The position numbers and the translations under genes were made by a program. DNA of 64,000 nt, taken from contig CM076146.1 of assembly GCA_038025085.1 (NCBI GenBank), positions 23,540,001 through 23,604,000 on the forward strand. Direction: 5' to 3'. The notes beneath the pieces were generated by a model. The model searched no databases, had not been told where the DNA came from, and worked only from the letters and a program-made list of their open reading frames with translations. Source of the stretch: Tetragonia tetragonoides (lineage: Eukaryota > Streptophyta > Magnoliopsida > Caryophyllales > Aizoaceae). Positions 37,301 to 52,400 of the stretch are shown here, piece by piece (within the stretch, counting starts at the first letter, position 1; the number at the start of each line of letters is the position of its first letter).

Positions 37301-40300
37301 CCTACTCGTATGAGCTTTTAAAACGCGTAAATGCATTCAAAAGCTTGAGTTGAAGCTTGTTTGTAATTTAATACATTCTTGGTGTAGTTTCATACTCAAA
37401 AGAATGCAAACAAAACATTTGGGTGCTTTCTCTGAATATACAACACAAAAGAAATCAAATCTCTTTCACCCTACTCGTATGAGCTTTTAAAACGCGTAAA
37501 TGCATTCAAAAGCTTGTGTTGAAGCTTGTTTGTAACTGTAAACGTCCTACGTGTAGTTTCACACTCAAATGAATGCAAACAAAGTATTTGGATGCTTTCT
37601 CTTAATATACAACACAAAAGAACTCAATTTCTATCACCCTAGTCGTAAGAGCTGTTAAATCGAGTAAATTCATTCAACAGCTTGAGTGGAAGCTTGTTTG
37701 TACTTGTAAACATCCTAGGTGTAGTTTCACACTCAAATGAATGCAAACAAAGTATTTTGATGCTTTCTCTTACTGTACAACACAAAAGAACTCAAATCTC
37801 TTTCACCCTACTCGTATGAGCTTTTAAAACGTGTAAATGAATTCAAAAGCATGAGTTGAAGCTTGTTTGTAACTGTAAACATCCTACGTGTAGTTTCACA
37901 CTCAAATGAATGCAAACAAAGTATTTGGATGCTTTCTCTTAATATACAACACACAAGAACTCAATTTCCATCACCCTAGTCGTAAGAGCTGTTAAAACGC
38001 GTAAATTCATTCAACAGCTTGAGTTGAAGCTTGTTTATACTTGTAAACATCCTAGGTGTAGTTTCACACTCAAATGAATGCAAACAAAGTATTTTGATGC
38101 TTTCTCTTACTGTACAACACAAAAGAACTCAAATCTCTTTCACCCTACTCGTATGAGCTTTTAAAACGTGTAAATGAATTCAAAAGCATGAGTTGAAGCT
38201 TGTTTGTAACTGTAAACATCCTACGTGTAGTTTCACACTCAAATGAATGCAAACAAAGTATTTGGATGCTTTCTCTTAATATACAACACACAAGAACTCA
38301 ATTTCCATCACCCTAGTCGTAAGAGCTGTTAAAACGCGTAAATTCATTCAACAGCTTGAGTTGAAGCTTGTTTGTAATTTAACACATTCTTGGTGTAGTT
38401 TCATACTCAAAAGAATGCAAACAAAATATTTGGGTGCTTTCTCTGAATATACAACACAAAAGAAATCAAATCTCTTTCACCCTACTCGTATGAGCTTTTA
38501 AAACGCGTAAATGCCTTCAAAAGCATGAGTTGAAGCTTGTTTGTAACTGTAAACATCCTACCTGAAGTTTCATACTCAAATGAATGCATACAAAGGATTT
38601 GGATGCTTTCTCTTAATATACAACACAAAAGAACTCAATTTCTATCACCCTCGTCGTAAGAGCTGTTAAAACGCGTAAAATTCAATCAACAGCTTGAGTT
38701 GAAGCTTGTTTGTACTTGTAAACATCCTAGGTGTAGTTTCACACATTCAAATGAATGCAAACAAAGTATTTAGATGCTTTCTCTTAATATACAACACAAA
38801 AGAACTCAAATCTCTTTCACCCTACTCGTATGAGCTTTTAAAACGCGTAAAAACATTCAAAAGCTTGAGTTGAAGCTTGTTTGTACTTGTAAACATCCTC
38901 GGTGTAGTTTCAGACTCAACTCAATGCAAACAAAGTATTTGGATGCTTTCTCGTAATATACAACACAAAAGAACTCAATTTCTATCACCCTAGTCGTAAG
39001 AGCTGTTAAAACGCGTAAATTCATTAAACAGCTTGATTTGAAGCTTGTTTGTAATTTAACACATCCTAGGTGTATTTTCACACTCAAATGAATGCAAACA
39101 AAGTATTTGGATGCTGTCTCTTAATATACAACTAAAAAGAACTCAAATCTCTTTCACCCTACTCGTATGAGCTTTTAAAACGCGTAAATGCATTCAAAAG
39201 CTTGAGTTGAAGCTTGTTTGTAACTGTAACCATCCTAGGTATAGTTTCACACTCAAATGAATGAAAACAAAGTATTTGGATGCTTTCTCTTAATATACAA
39301 GACAAAAGAACTCAATTTCTATCACCCTAGTCGTAAGAGCTGTTAAATCGCGTAAATTCATTCAGCAGCTTGAGTTGAAGCTTGTTTATACTTGTAAACA
39401 TCCTAGGTGTAGTTTCACACTCAAATGACAGCAAACAAAGTATTTGGATGCTTTCTCTTAATGTACAACACAAAAGAACTCAAATCTCTTTCACCCTACT
39501 CGTATGAGCTTTTAACACGCGTAAATACATTCAAAAGTTTGAGTTGAAGCTTGTTTGTGCTTCTAAACATCCTAGGTGTAGTTTCACACTCAAATGAATG
39601 CAAACAAAGTATTTGGATGCTTTCTCTTAATATACAACACAAAAGAACTCAAATCTCTTTCACCCTAGTCGTATGAGCTTTTAAATCGCGTAAATTCATT
39701 CAACAGCTTGAGTTGAAGCTTGTTTATACTTGTAAACATCCTAGGTGTACTTTCACACTCAAATGAATGCAAACAAAGTATTTGAATGCTTTCTCTTAAT
39801 ATACAACACAAAAGAACTCAAATCTCTTTCACCCTACTCGTATGAGCTTTTAAAACGCGTAAATACATTCAAAAGCTTGAGTTGAAGCTTGTTTTTAACT
39901 GTAAACATCCTCGGTGTAGTTTCACACTCAAATGAATGCAAACAAAGTATTTGGATGCTTTCTCTTAATATACAACACAAAAGAACTCGAATCTCTTTCA
40001 CCCTACTCGTATGAGCTTTTAAAACGCGTAAATGAATTCAAAAGCATGAGTTGAAGCTTGTTTGTAACTGTAAACATCCTAGGTGTAGTTTCACACTCAA
40101 ATGAATGCAAACAAAGTATTTGGATGCTTTCTCTTAATATACAACACACAAGAACTCAATTTCTATCACCCTAGTCGTAAGAGCTGTTAAATCGCGTAAA
40201 TTCATTCAACAGCTTGAGTTGAAGCTTGTTTATACTTGTAAACATCCTAGGTGTAGTTTCACACTCAAATGAATGCAAAGAAAGTATTTGAATGCTTTCT

Positions 40301-40919
40301 CTTAATATACAACACAAAAGAACTCAAATCTCTTTCACCCTACTCGTATGAGCTTTTAAAACGCGTAAATACATTCAAAAGCTTGAGTTGAAGCTTGTTT
40401 GTACTTGTAGACATCCTTGGTGTAGTTTCACACTCAAATGAATGCAAACAAAGTATTTGGATGCTTTCTCTTAATATACAATACAAAGGAACTCAAATCT
40501 CTTTCACCCTACTCGTATGAGCTTTTAAAACGCGTAAATACAATCAAATGCTTGAGTTGAAGCTTGTTTGTACTTGTAAACATCCTTGGTGTAGTTTCAC
40601 ACTCAAATGAATGAAAACTAAGTATTTGGATGCTTTCTCTTAATATACAACACAAAAGAAGTCAATTTCTATCACCCTAGTCGTAAGAGCTGTTAAATCG
40701 CATAAATTCAATCAACAGCTTGAGTTGAAGCTTGTTTATACTTGTAAACATCCTAGGTGTAGTTTCACACTCAAATGAATTCAAACAAAGTATTTGAATG
40801 CTTTCTCTTAATATACAACACAAAAGAACTCAAATCTCTTTCACCCTACTCGTATGAGCTTTTAAAACGCGTAAATACATTAAAAAGCTTGAGTTGAAGC
40901 TTGTTTGTACTTGTAAACA
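34333..40919 (-). repeat. Segmental duplication at 3,882-bp offset (~2.7 kb each)
   Basis: About 34333-37037 matches about 38215-40919 monomer by monomer. Shared landmarks 3,882 bp apart include tttccatcaccc (34421/38303), a monomer with acacattcaaatg, the gtttcagactcaac monomer, atgacagcaaac (35541/39423) and gcaaagaaagt (36394/40276). 3,882 is 23 x 169 minus 5. I count eight class-B monomers (-8) and two insertions totalling +3, which gives this number. Edges are approximate. Confidence 0.82.
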
Positions 40920-43900
40920 TCCTAGGTGTAGTTTCACACTCAAATAAATGCAAACAAAGTATTTGGATGCTTTCTCTTACTATACAACACAAAAGAACTC
41001 AAATCTTTTTTACCCTACTCGTATGAGCTTTTAAAACGCGTAAATGAATTCAAAAGCATGTGTTGAAGCTTGTTTGTAACTGTAAACATCCTAGGTGTAG
41101 TTTTACACTCAAATGAATGAAAACAAAGTATTTGGATGCTTTCTTTTAATGTACAAGACAAAAGAACTCAATTTCTATCACCCTAGTCGTAAGAGCTGTT
41201 AAATCGCGTAAATTCATTCAGCAGCTTGAGTTGAAGCTTGTTTATACTTGTAAACATCCTAGGTGTAGTTTCACACTCAAATGACAGCAAACAAAGTATT
41301 TGGATGCTTTCTCTTAATGTACAACACAAAAGAACTCAAATCTCTTTCACCCTACTCGTATGAGCTTTTAACACGCGTAAATACATTCAAAAGCTTGAGT
41401 TGAAGCTTGTTTGTGCTTCCAAACATCCTAGGTGTAGTTTCACACTCAAATGAATGCAAACAAAGTATTTGGATGCTTTCTCTTAATATACAACACAAAA
41501 GAACTCAAATCTCTTTCACCCTAGTCGTATGAGCTTTTAAATCGCGTAAATTCATTCAGCAGCTTGAGTTGAAGCTTGTTTATACTTGTAAACATCCTAG
41601 GTGTAGTTTCACACTCAAATGACAGCAAACAAAGTATTTGGATGCTTTCTCTTAATGTATAACACAAAAGAACTCAAATCTCTTTCACCCTACTCGTATG
41701 AGCTTTTAACACGCGTAAATACATTCAAAAGCTTGAGTTGAAGCTTGTTTGTGCTTCTAAACATCCTAGGTGTAGTTTCACACTCAAATGAATGCAAACA
41801 AAGTATTTGGATGCTTTCTCTTAATATACAACACAAAAGAACTCAAATCTCTTTCACCCTAGTCGTATGAGCTTTTAAATCGCGTAAATTCATTCAACAG
41901 CTTGAGTTGAAGCTTGTTTATACTTGTAAACATCCTAGGTGTACTTTCACACTCAAATGAATGCAAACAAAGTATTTGAATGCTTTCTCTTAATATGCAA
42001 CACAAAAGAACTCAAATCTCTTTCACCCTACTCGTATGAGCTTTTAACACGCGTAAATACATTCAAAAGTTTGAGTTGAAGCTTGTTTGTGCTTCTAAAC
42101 ATCCTAGGTGTAGTTTCACACTCAAATGAATGCAAACAAAGTATTTGGATGCTTTCTCTTAATATACAACACAAAAGAACTCAAATCTCTTTCACCCTAG
42201 TCGTATGAGCTTTTAAATCGCGTAAATTCATTCAACAGCTTGAGTTGAAGCTTGTTTATACTTGTAAACATCCTAGGTGTACTTTCACACTCAAATGAAT
42301 GCAAACAAAGTATTTGAATGCTTTCTCTTAATATACAACACAAAAGAACTCAAATCTCTTTCACCCTACTCGTATGAGCTTTTAAAACGCGTAAGTACAT
42401 TCAAAAGCTTGAGTTGAAGCTTGTTTTTAACTGTAAACATCCTCGGTGTAGTTTCACACTCAAATGAATGCAAACAAAGTATTTGGATGCTTTCTCTTAA
42501 TATACAACACAAAAGAACTCGAATCTCTTTCACCCTACTCGTATGAGCTTTTAAAACACGTAAATGAATTCAAAAGCATGAGTTGAAGCTTGTTTGTAAC
42601 TGTAAACATCCTAGGTGTAGTTTCACACTCAAATGAATGCAAACAAAGTATTTGGATGTTTTCTCTTAATATACAACACACAAGAACTCAATTTCTATCA
42701 CCCTAGTCGTAAGAGCTGTTAAATCGCGTAAATTCATTCAACAGCTTGAGTTGAAGCTTGTTTATACTTGTAAACATCCTAGGTGTAGTTTCACACTCAA
42801 ATGAATGCAAAGAAAGTATTTGAATGCTTTCTCTTAATATACAACACAAAAGAACTCAAATCCCTTTCACCCTACTCGTATGAGCTTTTAAAACGCGTAA
42901 ATACATTCAAAAGCTTGAGTTGAAGCTTGTTTGTACTTGTAGACATCCTTGGTGTAGTTTCACACTCAAATGAATGCAAACAAAGTATTTGGATGCTTTC
43001 TCTTAATATACAATACAAAGGAACTCAAATCTCTTTCACCCTACTCGTATGAGCTTTTAAAACGCGTAAATACAATCAAATGCTTGAGTTGAAGCTTGTT
43101 TGTACTTGTAAACATCCTTGGTGTAGTTTCACACTCAAATGAATGAAAACTAAGTATTTGGATGCTTTCTCTTAATATACAACACAAAAGAAGTCAATTT
43201 CTATCACCCTAGTCGTAAGAGCTGTTAAATCGCGTAAATTCAATCAACAGCTTGAGTTGAAGCTTGTTTATACTTGTAAACATCCTAGGTGTAGTTTCAC
43301 ACTCAAATGAATTCAAACAAAGTATTTGAATGCTTTCTCTTAATATACAACACAAAAGAACTCAAATCTCTTTCACCCTACTCGTATGAGCTTTTAAAAC
43401 GCGTAAATACATTAAAAAGCTTGAGTTGAAGCTTGTTTGTACTTGTAAACATCCTAGGTGTAGTTTCACACTCAAATAAATGCAAACAAAGTATTTGGAT
43501 GCTTTCTCTTACTATACAACACAAAAGAACTCAAATCTTTTTTACCCTACTCGTATGAGCTTTTAAAACGCGTAAATGAATTCAAAAGCATGTGTTGAAG
43601 CTTGTTTGTAACTGTAAACATCCTAGGTGTAGTTTTACACTCAAATGAATGAAAACAAAGTATTTGGATGCTTTCTCTTAATGTACAAGACAAAAGAACT
43701 CAATTTCTATCACCCTAGTCGTAAGAGCTGTTAAATCGCGTAAATTCATTCAGCAGCTTGAGTTGAAGCTTGTTTATACTTGTAAACATCCTAGGTGTAG
43801 TTTCACACTCAAATGACAGCAAACAAAGTATTTGGATGCTTTCTCTTAATGTACAACACAAAAGAACTCAAATCTCTTTCACCCTACTCGTATGAGCTTT

Positions 43901-46900
43901 TAACACGCGTAAATACATTCAAAAGCTTGAGTTGAAGCTTGTTTGTGCTTCCAAACATCCTAGGTATAGTTTCACACTCAAATGAATGCAAACAAAGTAT
44001 TTGGATGCTTTCTCTTAATATACAACACAAAAGAACTCAAATCTCTTTCACCCTAGTCGTATGAGCTTTTAAATCGCGTAAATTCATTCAGCAGCTTGAG
44101 TTGAAGCTTGTTTATACTTGTAAACATCCTAGGTGTAGTTTCACACTCAAATGACAGCAAACAAAGTATTTGGATGCTTTCTCTTAATGTATAACACAAA
44201 AGAACTCAAATCTCTTTCACCCTACTCGTATGAGCTTTTAACACGCGTAAATACATTCAAAAGCTTGAGTTGAAGCTTGTTTGTGCTTCTAAACATCCTA
44301 GGTGTAGTTTCACACTCAAATGAATGCAAACAAAGTATTTGGATGCTTTCTCTTAATATACAACACAAAAGAACTCAAATCTCTTTCACCCTAGTCGTAT
44401 GAGCTTTTAAATCGCGTAAATTCATTCAACAGCTTGAGTTGAAGCTTGTTTATACTTGTAAACATCCTAGGTGTACTTTCACACTCAAATGAATGCAAAC
44501 AAAGTATTTGAATGCTTTCTCTTAATATGCAACACAAAAGAACTCAAATCTCTTTCACCCTACTCGTATGAGCTTTTAACACGCGTAAATACATTCAAAA
44601 GCTTGAGTTGAAGCTTGTTTGTGCTTCTAAACATCCTAGGTGTAGTTTCACACTCAAATGAATGCAAACAAAGTATTTGGATGCTTTCTCTTAATATACA
44701 ACACAAAAGAACTCAAATCTCTTTCACCCTAGTCGTATGAGCTTTTAAATCGCGTAAATTCATTCAACAGCTTGAGTTGAAGCTTGTTTATACTTGTAAA
44801 CATCCTAGGTGTACTTTCACACTCAAATGAATGCAAACAAAGTATTTGAATGCTTTCTCTTAATATACAACACAAAAGAACTCAAATCTCTTTCACCCTA
44901 CTCGTATGAGCTTTTAAAACGCGTAAATACATTCAAAAGCTTGAGTTGAAGCTTGTTTTTAACTGTAAACATCCTCGGTGTAGTTTCACACTCAAATGAA
45001 TGCAAACAAAGTATTTGGATGCTTTCTCTTAATATACAACACAAAAGAACTCGAATCTCTTTCACCCTACTCGTATGAGCTTTTAAAACACGTAAATGAA
45101 TTCAAAAGCATGAGTTGAAGCTTGTTTGTAACTGTAAACATCCTAGGTGTAGTTTCACACTCAAATGAATGCAAACAAAGTATTTGGATGTTTTCTCTTA
45201 ATATACAACACACAAGAACTCAATTTCTATCACCCTAGTCGTAAGAGCTGTTAAATCGCGTAAATTCATTCAACAGCTTGAGTTGAAGCTTGTTTATACT
45301 TGTAAACATCCTAGGTGTAGTTTCACACTCAAATGAATGCAAAGAAAGTATTTGAATGCTTTCTCTTAATATACAACACAAAAGAACTCAAATCTCTTTC
45401 ACCCTACTCGTATGAGCTTTTAAAACGCCTAAATACATTCAAAAGCTTGAGTTGAAGCTTGTTTGTACTTGTAGACATCCTTGGTGTAGTTTCACACTCA
45501 AATGAATGCAAACAAAGTATTTGGATGCTTTCTCTTAATATACAATACAAAGGAACTCAAATCTCTTTCACCCTACTCGTATGAGCTTTTAAAACGCGTA
45601 AATACAATCAAATGCTTGAGTTGAAGCTTGTTTGTACTTGTAAACATCCTTGGTGTAGTTTCACACTCAAATGAATGAAAACTAAGTATTTGGATGCTTT
45701 CTCTTAATATACAACACAAAAGAAGTCAATTTCTATCACCCTAGTCGTAAGAGCTGTTAAATCGCGTAAATTCAATCAACAGCTTGAGTTGAAGCTTGTT
45801 TATACTTGTAAACATCCTAGGTGTAGTTTCACACTCAAATGAATTCAAACAAAGTATTTGAATGCTTTCTCTTAATATACAACACAAAAGAACTCAAATC
45901 TCTTTCACCCTACTCGTATGAGCTTTTAAAACGCGTAAATACATTAAAAAGCTTGAGTTGAAGCTTGTTTGTACTTGTAAACATCCTCGGTGTAGTTTCA
46001 CACTCAAATGAATGCAAACAAAGTATTTGGATGCTTTCTCTTAATATACAACACAAAAGAACTCAAATCTCTTTCACCCTACTCGTATGAGCTTGTAAAA
46101 CGCGTAAATACAATCAAAAGCTTGAGTTGAAGCTTGTTTGTACTTGTAAACATCCTAGGTGTAGTTTCACACTCAAATGAATGTAAACAAAGTACTTGGA
46201 TGCTTTCTCTTACTATACAACACAAAAGTACTCAAATCTCTTTCACCCTACTCGTATGAGCTTTTAAAACGCGTAAATGCATTCAAAAGCTTGAGTTGAA
46301 GCTTGTTTGTAATTTAACACATTCTTGGTGTAGTTTCATACTCAAAAGAATGCAAACAAAACATTTGGGTGCTTTCTCTGAATATACAACACAAAAGAAA
46401 TCAAATCTCTTTCACCCTACTCGTATGAGCTTTTAAAACGCGTAAATGCATTCAAAAGCTTGTGTTGAAGCTTGTTTGTAACTGTAAACGTCCTACGTGT
46501 AGTTTCACACTCAAATGAATGCAAACAAAGTATTTGGATGCTTTCTCTTAATATACAACACAAAAGAACTCAATTTCTATCACCCTAGTCGTAAGAGCTG
46601 TTAAATCGAGTAAATTCATTCAACAGCTTGAGTGGAAGCTTGTTTGTACTTGTAAACATCCTAGGTGTAGTTTCACACTCAAATGAATACAAACAAAGTA
46701 TTTTGATGCTTTCTCTTACTGTACAACACAAAAGAACTCAAATCTCTTTCACCCTACTCGTATGAGCTTTTAAAACGTGTAAATGAATTCAAAAGCATGA
46801 GTTGAAGCTTGTTTGTAACTGTAAACATCCTACGTGTAGTTTCACACTCAAATGAATGCAAACAAAGTATTTGGATGCTTTCTCTTAATATACAACACAC

Positions 46901-48635
46901 AAGAACTCAATTTCCATCACCCTAGTCGTAAGAGCTGTTAAAACGCGTAAATTCATTCAACAGCTTGAGTTGAAGCTTGTTTATAATTGTAAACATCCTA
47001 GGTGTAGTTTCACACTCAAATGAATGCAAACAAAGTATTTTGATGCTTTCTCTTACTGTACAACACAAAAGAACTCAAATCTCTTTCACCCTACTCGTAT
47101 GAGCTTTTAAAACGTGTAAATGAATTCAAAAGCATGAGTTGAAGCTTGTTTGTAACTGTAAACATCCTACGTGTAGTTTCACACTCAAATGAATGCAAAC
47201 AAAGTATTTGGATGCTTTCTCTTAATATACAACACACAAGAACTCAATTTTCATCACCCTAGTCGTAAGAGCTGTTAAAACGCGTAAATTCATTCAACAG
47301 CTTGAGTTGAAGCTTGTTTGTAATTTAACACATTCTTGGTGTAGTTTCATACTCAAAAGAATGCAAACAAAATATTTGGGTGCTTTCTCTGAATATACAA
47401 CACAAAAGAAATCAAATCTCTTTCACCCTACTCGTATGAGCTTTTAAAACGCGTAAATGCCTTCAAAAGCATGAGTTGAAGCTTGTTTGTAACTGTAAAC
47501 ATCCTACCTGAAGTTTCATACTCAAATGAATGCATACAAAGGATTTGGATGCTTTCTCTTAATATACAACACAAAAGAACTCAATTTCTATCACCCTCGT
47601 CGTAAGAGCTGTTAAAACGCGTAAAATTCAATCAACAGCTTGAGTTGAAGCTTGTTTGTACTTGTAAACATCCTAGGTGTAGTTTCACACATTCAAATGA
47701 ATGCAAACAAAGTATTTAGATGCTTTCTCTTAATATACAACACAAAAGAACTCAAATCTCTTTCACCCTACTCGTATGAGCTTTTAAAACGCGTAAAAAC
47801 ATTCAAAAGCTTGAGTTGAAGCTTGTTTGTACTTGTAAACATCCTCGGTGTAGTTTCAGACTCAACTGAATGCAAACAAAGTATTTGGATGCTTTCTCGT
47901 AATATACAACACAAAAGAACTCAATTTCTATCACCCTAGTCGTAAGAGCTGTTAAAACGCGTAAATTCATTAAACAGCTTGATTTGAAGCTTGTTTGTAA
48001 TTTAACACATCCTAGGTGTATTTTCACACTCAAATGAATGCAAACAAAGTATTTGGATGCTGTCTCTTAATATACAACTAAAAAGAACTCAAATCTCTTT
48101 CACCCTACTCGTATGAGCTTTTAAAACGCGTAAATGCATTCAAAAGCTTGAGTTGAAGCTTGTTTGTAACTGTAACCATCCTAGGTATAGTTTCACACTC
48201 AAATGAATGAAAACAAAGTATTTGGATGCTTTCTCTTAATATACAAGACAAAAGAACTCAATTTCTATCACCCTAGTCGTAAGAGCTGTTAAATCGCGTA
48301 AATTCATTCAGCAGCTTGAGTTGAAGCTTGTTTATACTTGTAAACATCCTAGGTGTAGTTTCACACTCAAATGACAGCAAACAAAGTATTTGGATGCTTT
48401 CTCTTAATGTACAACACAAAAGAACTCAAATCTCTTTCACCCTACTCGTATGAGCTTTTAACACGCGTAAATACATTCAAAAGCTTGAGTTGAAGCTTGT
48501 TTGTGCTTCTAAACATCCTAGGTGTAGTTTCACACTCAAATGAATGCAAACAAAGTATTTGGATGCTTTCTCTTAATATACAACACAAAAGAACTCAAAT
48601 CTCTTTCACCCTAGTCGTATGAGCTTTTAAATCGC
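35600..48635 (-). repeat. Displaced duplication at 8,946-bp offset (~4 kb each)
   Basis: About 35600-39690 matches about 44550-48635. Landmarks 8,946 bp apart include gtttgtgcttctaaac (35673/44619), the ggtgtactttc monomer (35863/44809), the atcgagtaaattc monomer (about 37661/46607) and the open-frame block at 38857/47803. With the 3,882-bp duplication, one block (about 34975, 38857 and 47803) is present three times. The extra length between copies is largely filled by the 2,532-bp units. Confidence 0.8.
39480..45980 (-). repeat. 15-monomer HOR (2,532 bp), about 2.6 copies
   Basis: Landmarks recur every 2,532 bp: gcaaagaaagtatttg at 40275/42807/45339, atgacagcaaac at 41281/43813 and 41619/44151, and the aatatgcaac variant near 41994/44526. 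2,532 is 15 x 169 minus 3, matching three class-B monomers per unit. Copies are nearly identical, suggesting this is among the youngest expansions in the window. The first copy is edged near 39480 and the last fades near 45980. Confidence 0.85.
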
Positions 48636-49499
48636 GTAAATTCATTCAGCAGCTTGAGTTGAAGCTTGTTTATACTTGTAAACATCCTAGGTGTAGTTTC
48701 ACACTCAAATGACAGCAAACAAAGTATTTGGATGCTTTCTCTTAATGTATAACACAAAAGAACTCAAATCTCTTTCACCCTACTCGTATGAGCTTTTAAC
48801 ACGCGTAAATACATTCAAAAGCTTGAGTTGAAGCTTGTTTGTGCTTCTAAACATCCTAGGTGTAGTTTCACACTCAAATGAATGCAAACAAAGTATTTGG
48901 ATGCTTTCTCTTAATATACAACACAAAAGAACTCAAATCTCTTTCACCCTAGTCGTATGAGCTTTTAAATCGCGTAAATTCATTCAACAGCTTGAGTTGA
49001 AGCTTGTTTATACTTGTAAACATCCTAGGTGTACTTTCACACTCAAATGAATGCAAACAAAGTATTTGAATGCTTTCTCTTAATATACAACACAAAAGAA
49101 CTCAAATCTCTTTCACCCTACTCGTATGAGCTTTTAAAACGCGTAAATACATTCAAAAGCTTGACTTGAAGCTTGTTTTTAACTGTAAACATCCTCGGTG
49201 TAGTTTCACACTCAAATGAATGCAAACAAAGTATTTGGATGCTTTCTCTTAATATACAACACAAAAGAACTCAAATCTCTTTCACCCTACTCGTATGAGC
49301 TTTTAAAACGCGTAAATGAATTCAAAAGCATGAGTTGAAGCTTGTTTGTAACTGTAAACATCCTAGGTGTAGTTTCACACTCAAATGAATGCAAACAAAG
49401 TATTTGGATGCTTTCTCTTAATATACAACACACAAGAACTCAATTTCTATCACCCTAGTCGTAAGAGCTGTTAAATCGCGTAAATTCATTCAACAGCTT

Positions 49500-52400
49500 G
49501 AGTTGAAGCTTGTTTATACTTGTAAACATCCTCGGTGTAGTTTCACACTCAAATGAATGCAAACAAAGTATTTGGATGCTTTCTCTTAATATATAATACG
49601 AAAGAACTCAAATCTCTTTCACCCTACTCGTATGAGCTTTTAAAACGCGTAAATACATTCAAAAGCTTGAGTTGAAGCTTGTTTGTACTTGTAAACATCC
49701 TAGGTGTAGTTTCACAGTTAAATGAATGGAAACAAAGTAATTGGATGCTTTCTCTTAATATACAACACAAAAGAACTCAAATCTCTTTCACCCTACTCGT
49801 ATGAGCTTTTAAAACGCGTAAATACAATCAAAAGCTTGAGTTGAAGCTTGTTTGTACTTGTAAACATCCTAGGTGTAGTTTCACACTCAAATAAATGCAA
49901 ACAAAGTATTTGGATGCTTTCTCTTACTATACAACACAAAAGAACTCAAATCTTTTTTACCCTACTCGTATGAGCTTTTAAAACGCGTAAATGAATTCAA
50001 AAGCATGTGTTGAAGCTTGTTTGTAACTGTAAACATCCTAGGTGTAGTTTTACACTCAAATGAATGAAAACAAAGTATTTGGATGCTTTCTCTTAATGTA
50101 CAAGACAAAAGAACTCAATTTCTATCACCCTAGTCGTAAGAGCTGTTAAATCGCGTAAATTCATTTAGCAGCTTGAGTTGAAGCTTGTTTATACTTGTAA
50201 ACATCCTAGGTGTAGTTTCACACTCAAATGACAGCAAACAAAGTATTTGGATGCTTTCTCTTAATGTACAACACAAAAGAACTCAAATCTCTTTCACCCT
50301 ACTCGTATGAGCTTTTAAAACGCGTAAATACATTCAAAAGCTTGAGTTGAAGCTTGTTTGTACTTGTAAACATCCTCGGTGTAGTTTCAGACTCAAATGA
50401 ATGCAAACAAAGTATTTGGATGCCTTCTCGTAATATACAACACAAAAGAACTCAATTTCTATCACCCTAGTCGTAAGAGCTGTTAAATCGCGTAAATTCA
50501 TTCAGCAGCTTGAGTTGAAGCTTGTTTATACTTGTAAACATCCTAGGTGTAGTTTCACACTCAAATGAATGCAAACAAAGTATTTGGATGCTTTCTCTTA
50601 ATATACAACAATAAAGAACTCAAATCTCTTTCACCCTACTCGTATGAGCTTTTAAAACGCGTAAATGCATTCAAAAGCTTGAGTTGAAGCTTGTTTGTAA
50701 TTTAACACATTCTTGGTGTAGTTTCATACTCAAAAGAATGCAAACAAAATATTTGGGTGCTTTCTCTTAATATACAACACAAAAGAAATCAAATCTCTTT
50801 CACCCTACTCGTATGAGCTTTTAAAACGCGTAAATGCATTCAAAAGCTTGAGTTGAAGCTTGTTTGTACTTGTAAACAACCCTGGTGTTATTTCACACTC
50901 AAATGAATGCAATCATAGTATTTGGATATTTTCTCTTAATATACAACACAAAAGAACTCAATTTCTATCACCCTAGTCGTAAGAGCTATTAAAACACGTA
51001 AATTCATTCAAAAGCTTGAGTTGAAGCTTGTTTGTACTTGTAAACATCCAAGGTATAGTTTCACACTCAAATGAATGAAAACAAAGTATTTGGATGCTTT
51101 CTCTTAATATACAACACAAAAGAACTCAAATCTCTTTCACCCTACTCGTATGAGCTTTTAACACGCGTAAATACATTCAAAAGCTTGAGTTGAAGCTTGT
51201 TTGTGCTTCTAAACATCCTAGGTGTAGTTTCACACTCAAATGAATGCAAACAAAGTATTTGGATGGTTTCTCTTAATATACAACACAAAAGAACTCAAAT
51301 CTCTTTCACCCTAGTCGTATGAGCTTTTAAAACGCGTAAATACATTCAAAAGCTTGAGTTGAAGCTTGTTTTTAACTGTAAACATCCTCGGTGTAGTTTC
51401 ACACTCAAATGAATGCAAACAAAGTATTTGGATGCTTTCTCTTAATATACAACACAAAAGAACTCAAATCTCTTTCACCCTACTCGTATGAGCTTTTAAA
51501 ACGCGTAAATGAATTCAAAAGCATGAGTTGAAGCTTGTTTGTAACTTTAAACATCCTAGGTGTAGTTTCACACTCAAATGAATGCAAACAAAGTATTTGG
51601 ATGCTTTCTCTTAATATACAACACACAAGAACTCAATTTCTATCACCCTAGTCGTAAGAGCTGTTAAATCGCGTAAATTCATTCAACAGCTTGAGTTGAA
51701 GCTTGTTTATACTTGTAAACATCCTCGGTGTAGTTTCACACTCAAATGAATGCAAACAAAGTATTTGGATGCTTTCTCTTAATATACAACACAAAACAAC
51801 GCAAATCTCTTTCACCCTACTCGTATGAGCTTTTAAAACGCGTAAAAACATTCAAAAGCTTGAGTTGAAGCTTGTTTGTACTTGTAAACATCCTCGGTGT
51901 AGTTTCAGACTCAACTGAATGCAAACAATGTATTTGGATGCTTTCTCGTAATATACAACACAAAAGAACTCAATTTCTATCACCCTAGTCGTAAGAGCTG
52001 TTAAAACGCGTAAATTCATTCAACAGCTTGATTTAAAGCTTGTTTGTAATTTAACACATCCTAGGTGTAGTTTCACACTCAAATGAATGCAAACAAAGTA
52101 TTTGGATGCTGTCTCTTAATATACAACTAAAAAGAACTCAAATCTCTTTCACCCTACTCGTATGAGCTTTTAAAACGCGTAAATGCATTCAAAAGCTTGA
52201 GTTGAAGCTTGTTTGTAACTGTAACCATCCTAGGTATAGTTTCACACTCAAATGAATGCAAACAAAGTATTTGGGTGCTTTCTCTTAATAGACAACACCC
52301 AAGAACTCAATTTCTATCACCCTAGTCGTATGAGCTTTTAAAACTCGTAAATACATTCAAAAGCTTGAGTTGAAGCTTGTTTGTACTTGTAAACATCCTA

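Noticed and set aside
34975..48033. Three near-identical 76-codon minus-strand frames (34975, 38857, 47803)
   Set aside because: They mark copies of one duplicated satellite block, not a gene family. They are useful only as landmarks for the 3,882- and 8,946-bp offsets.
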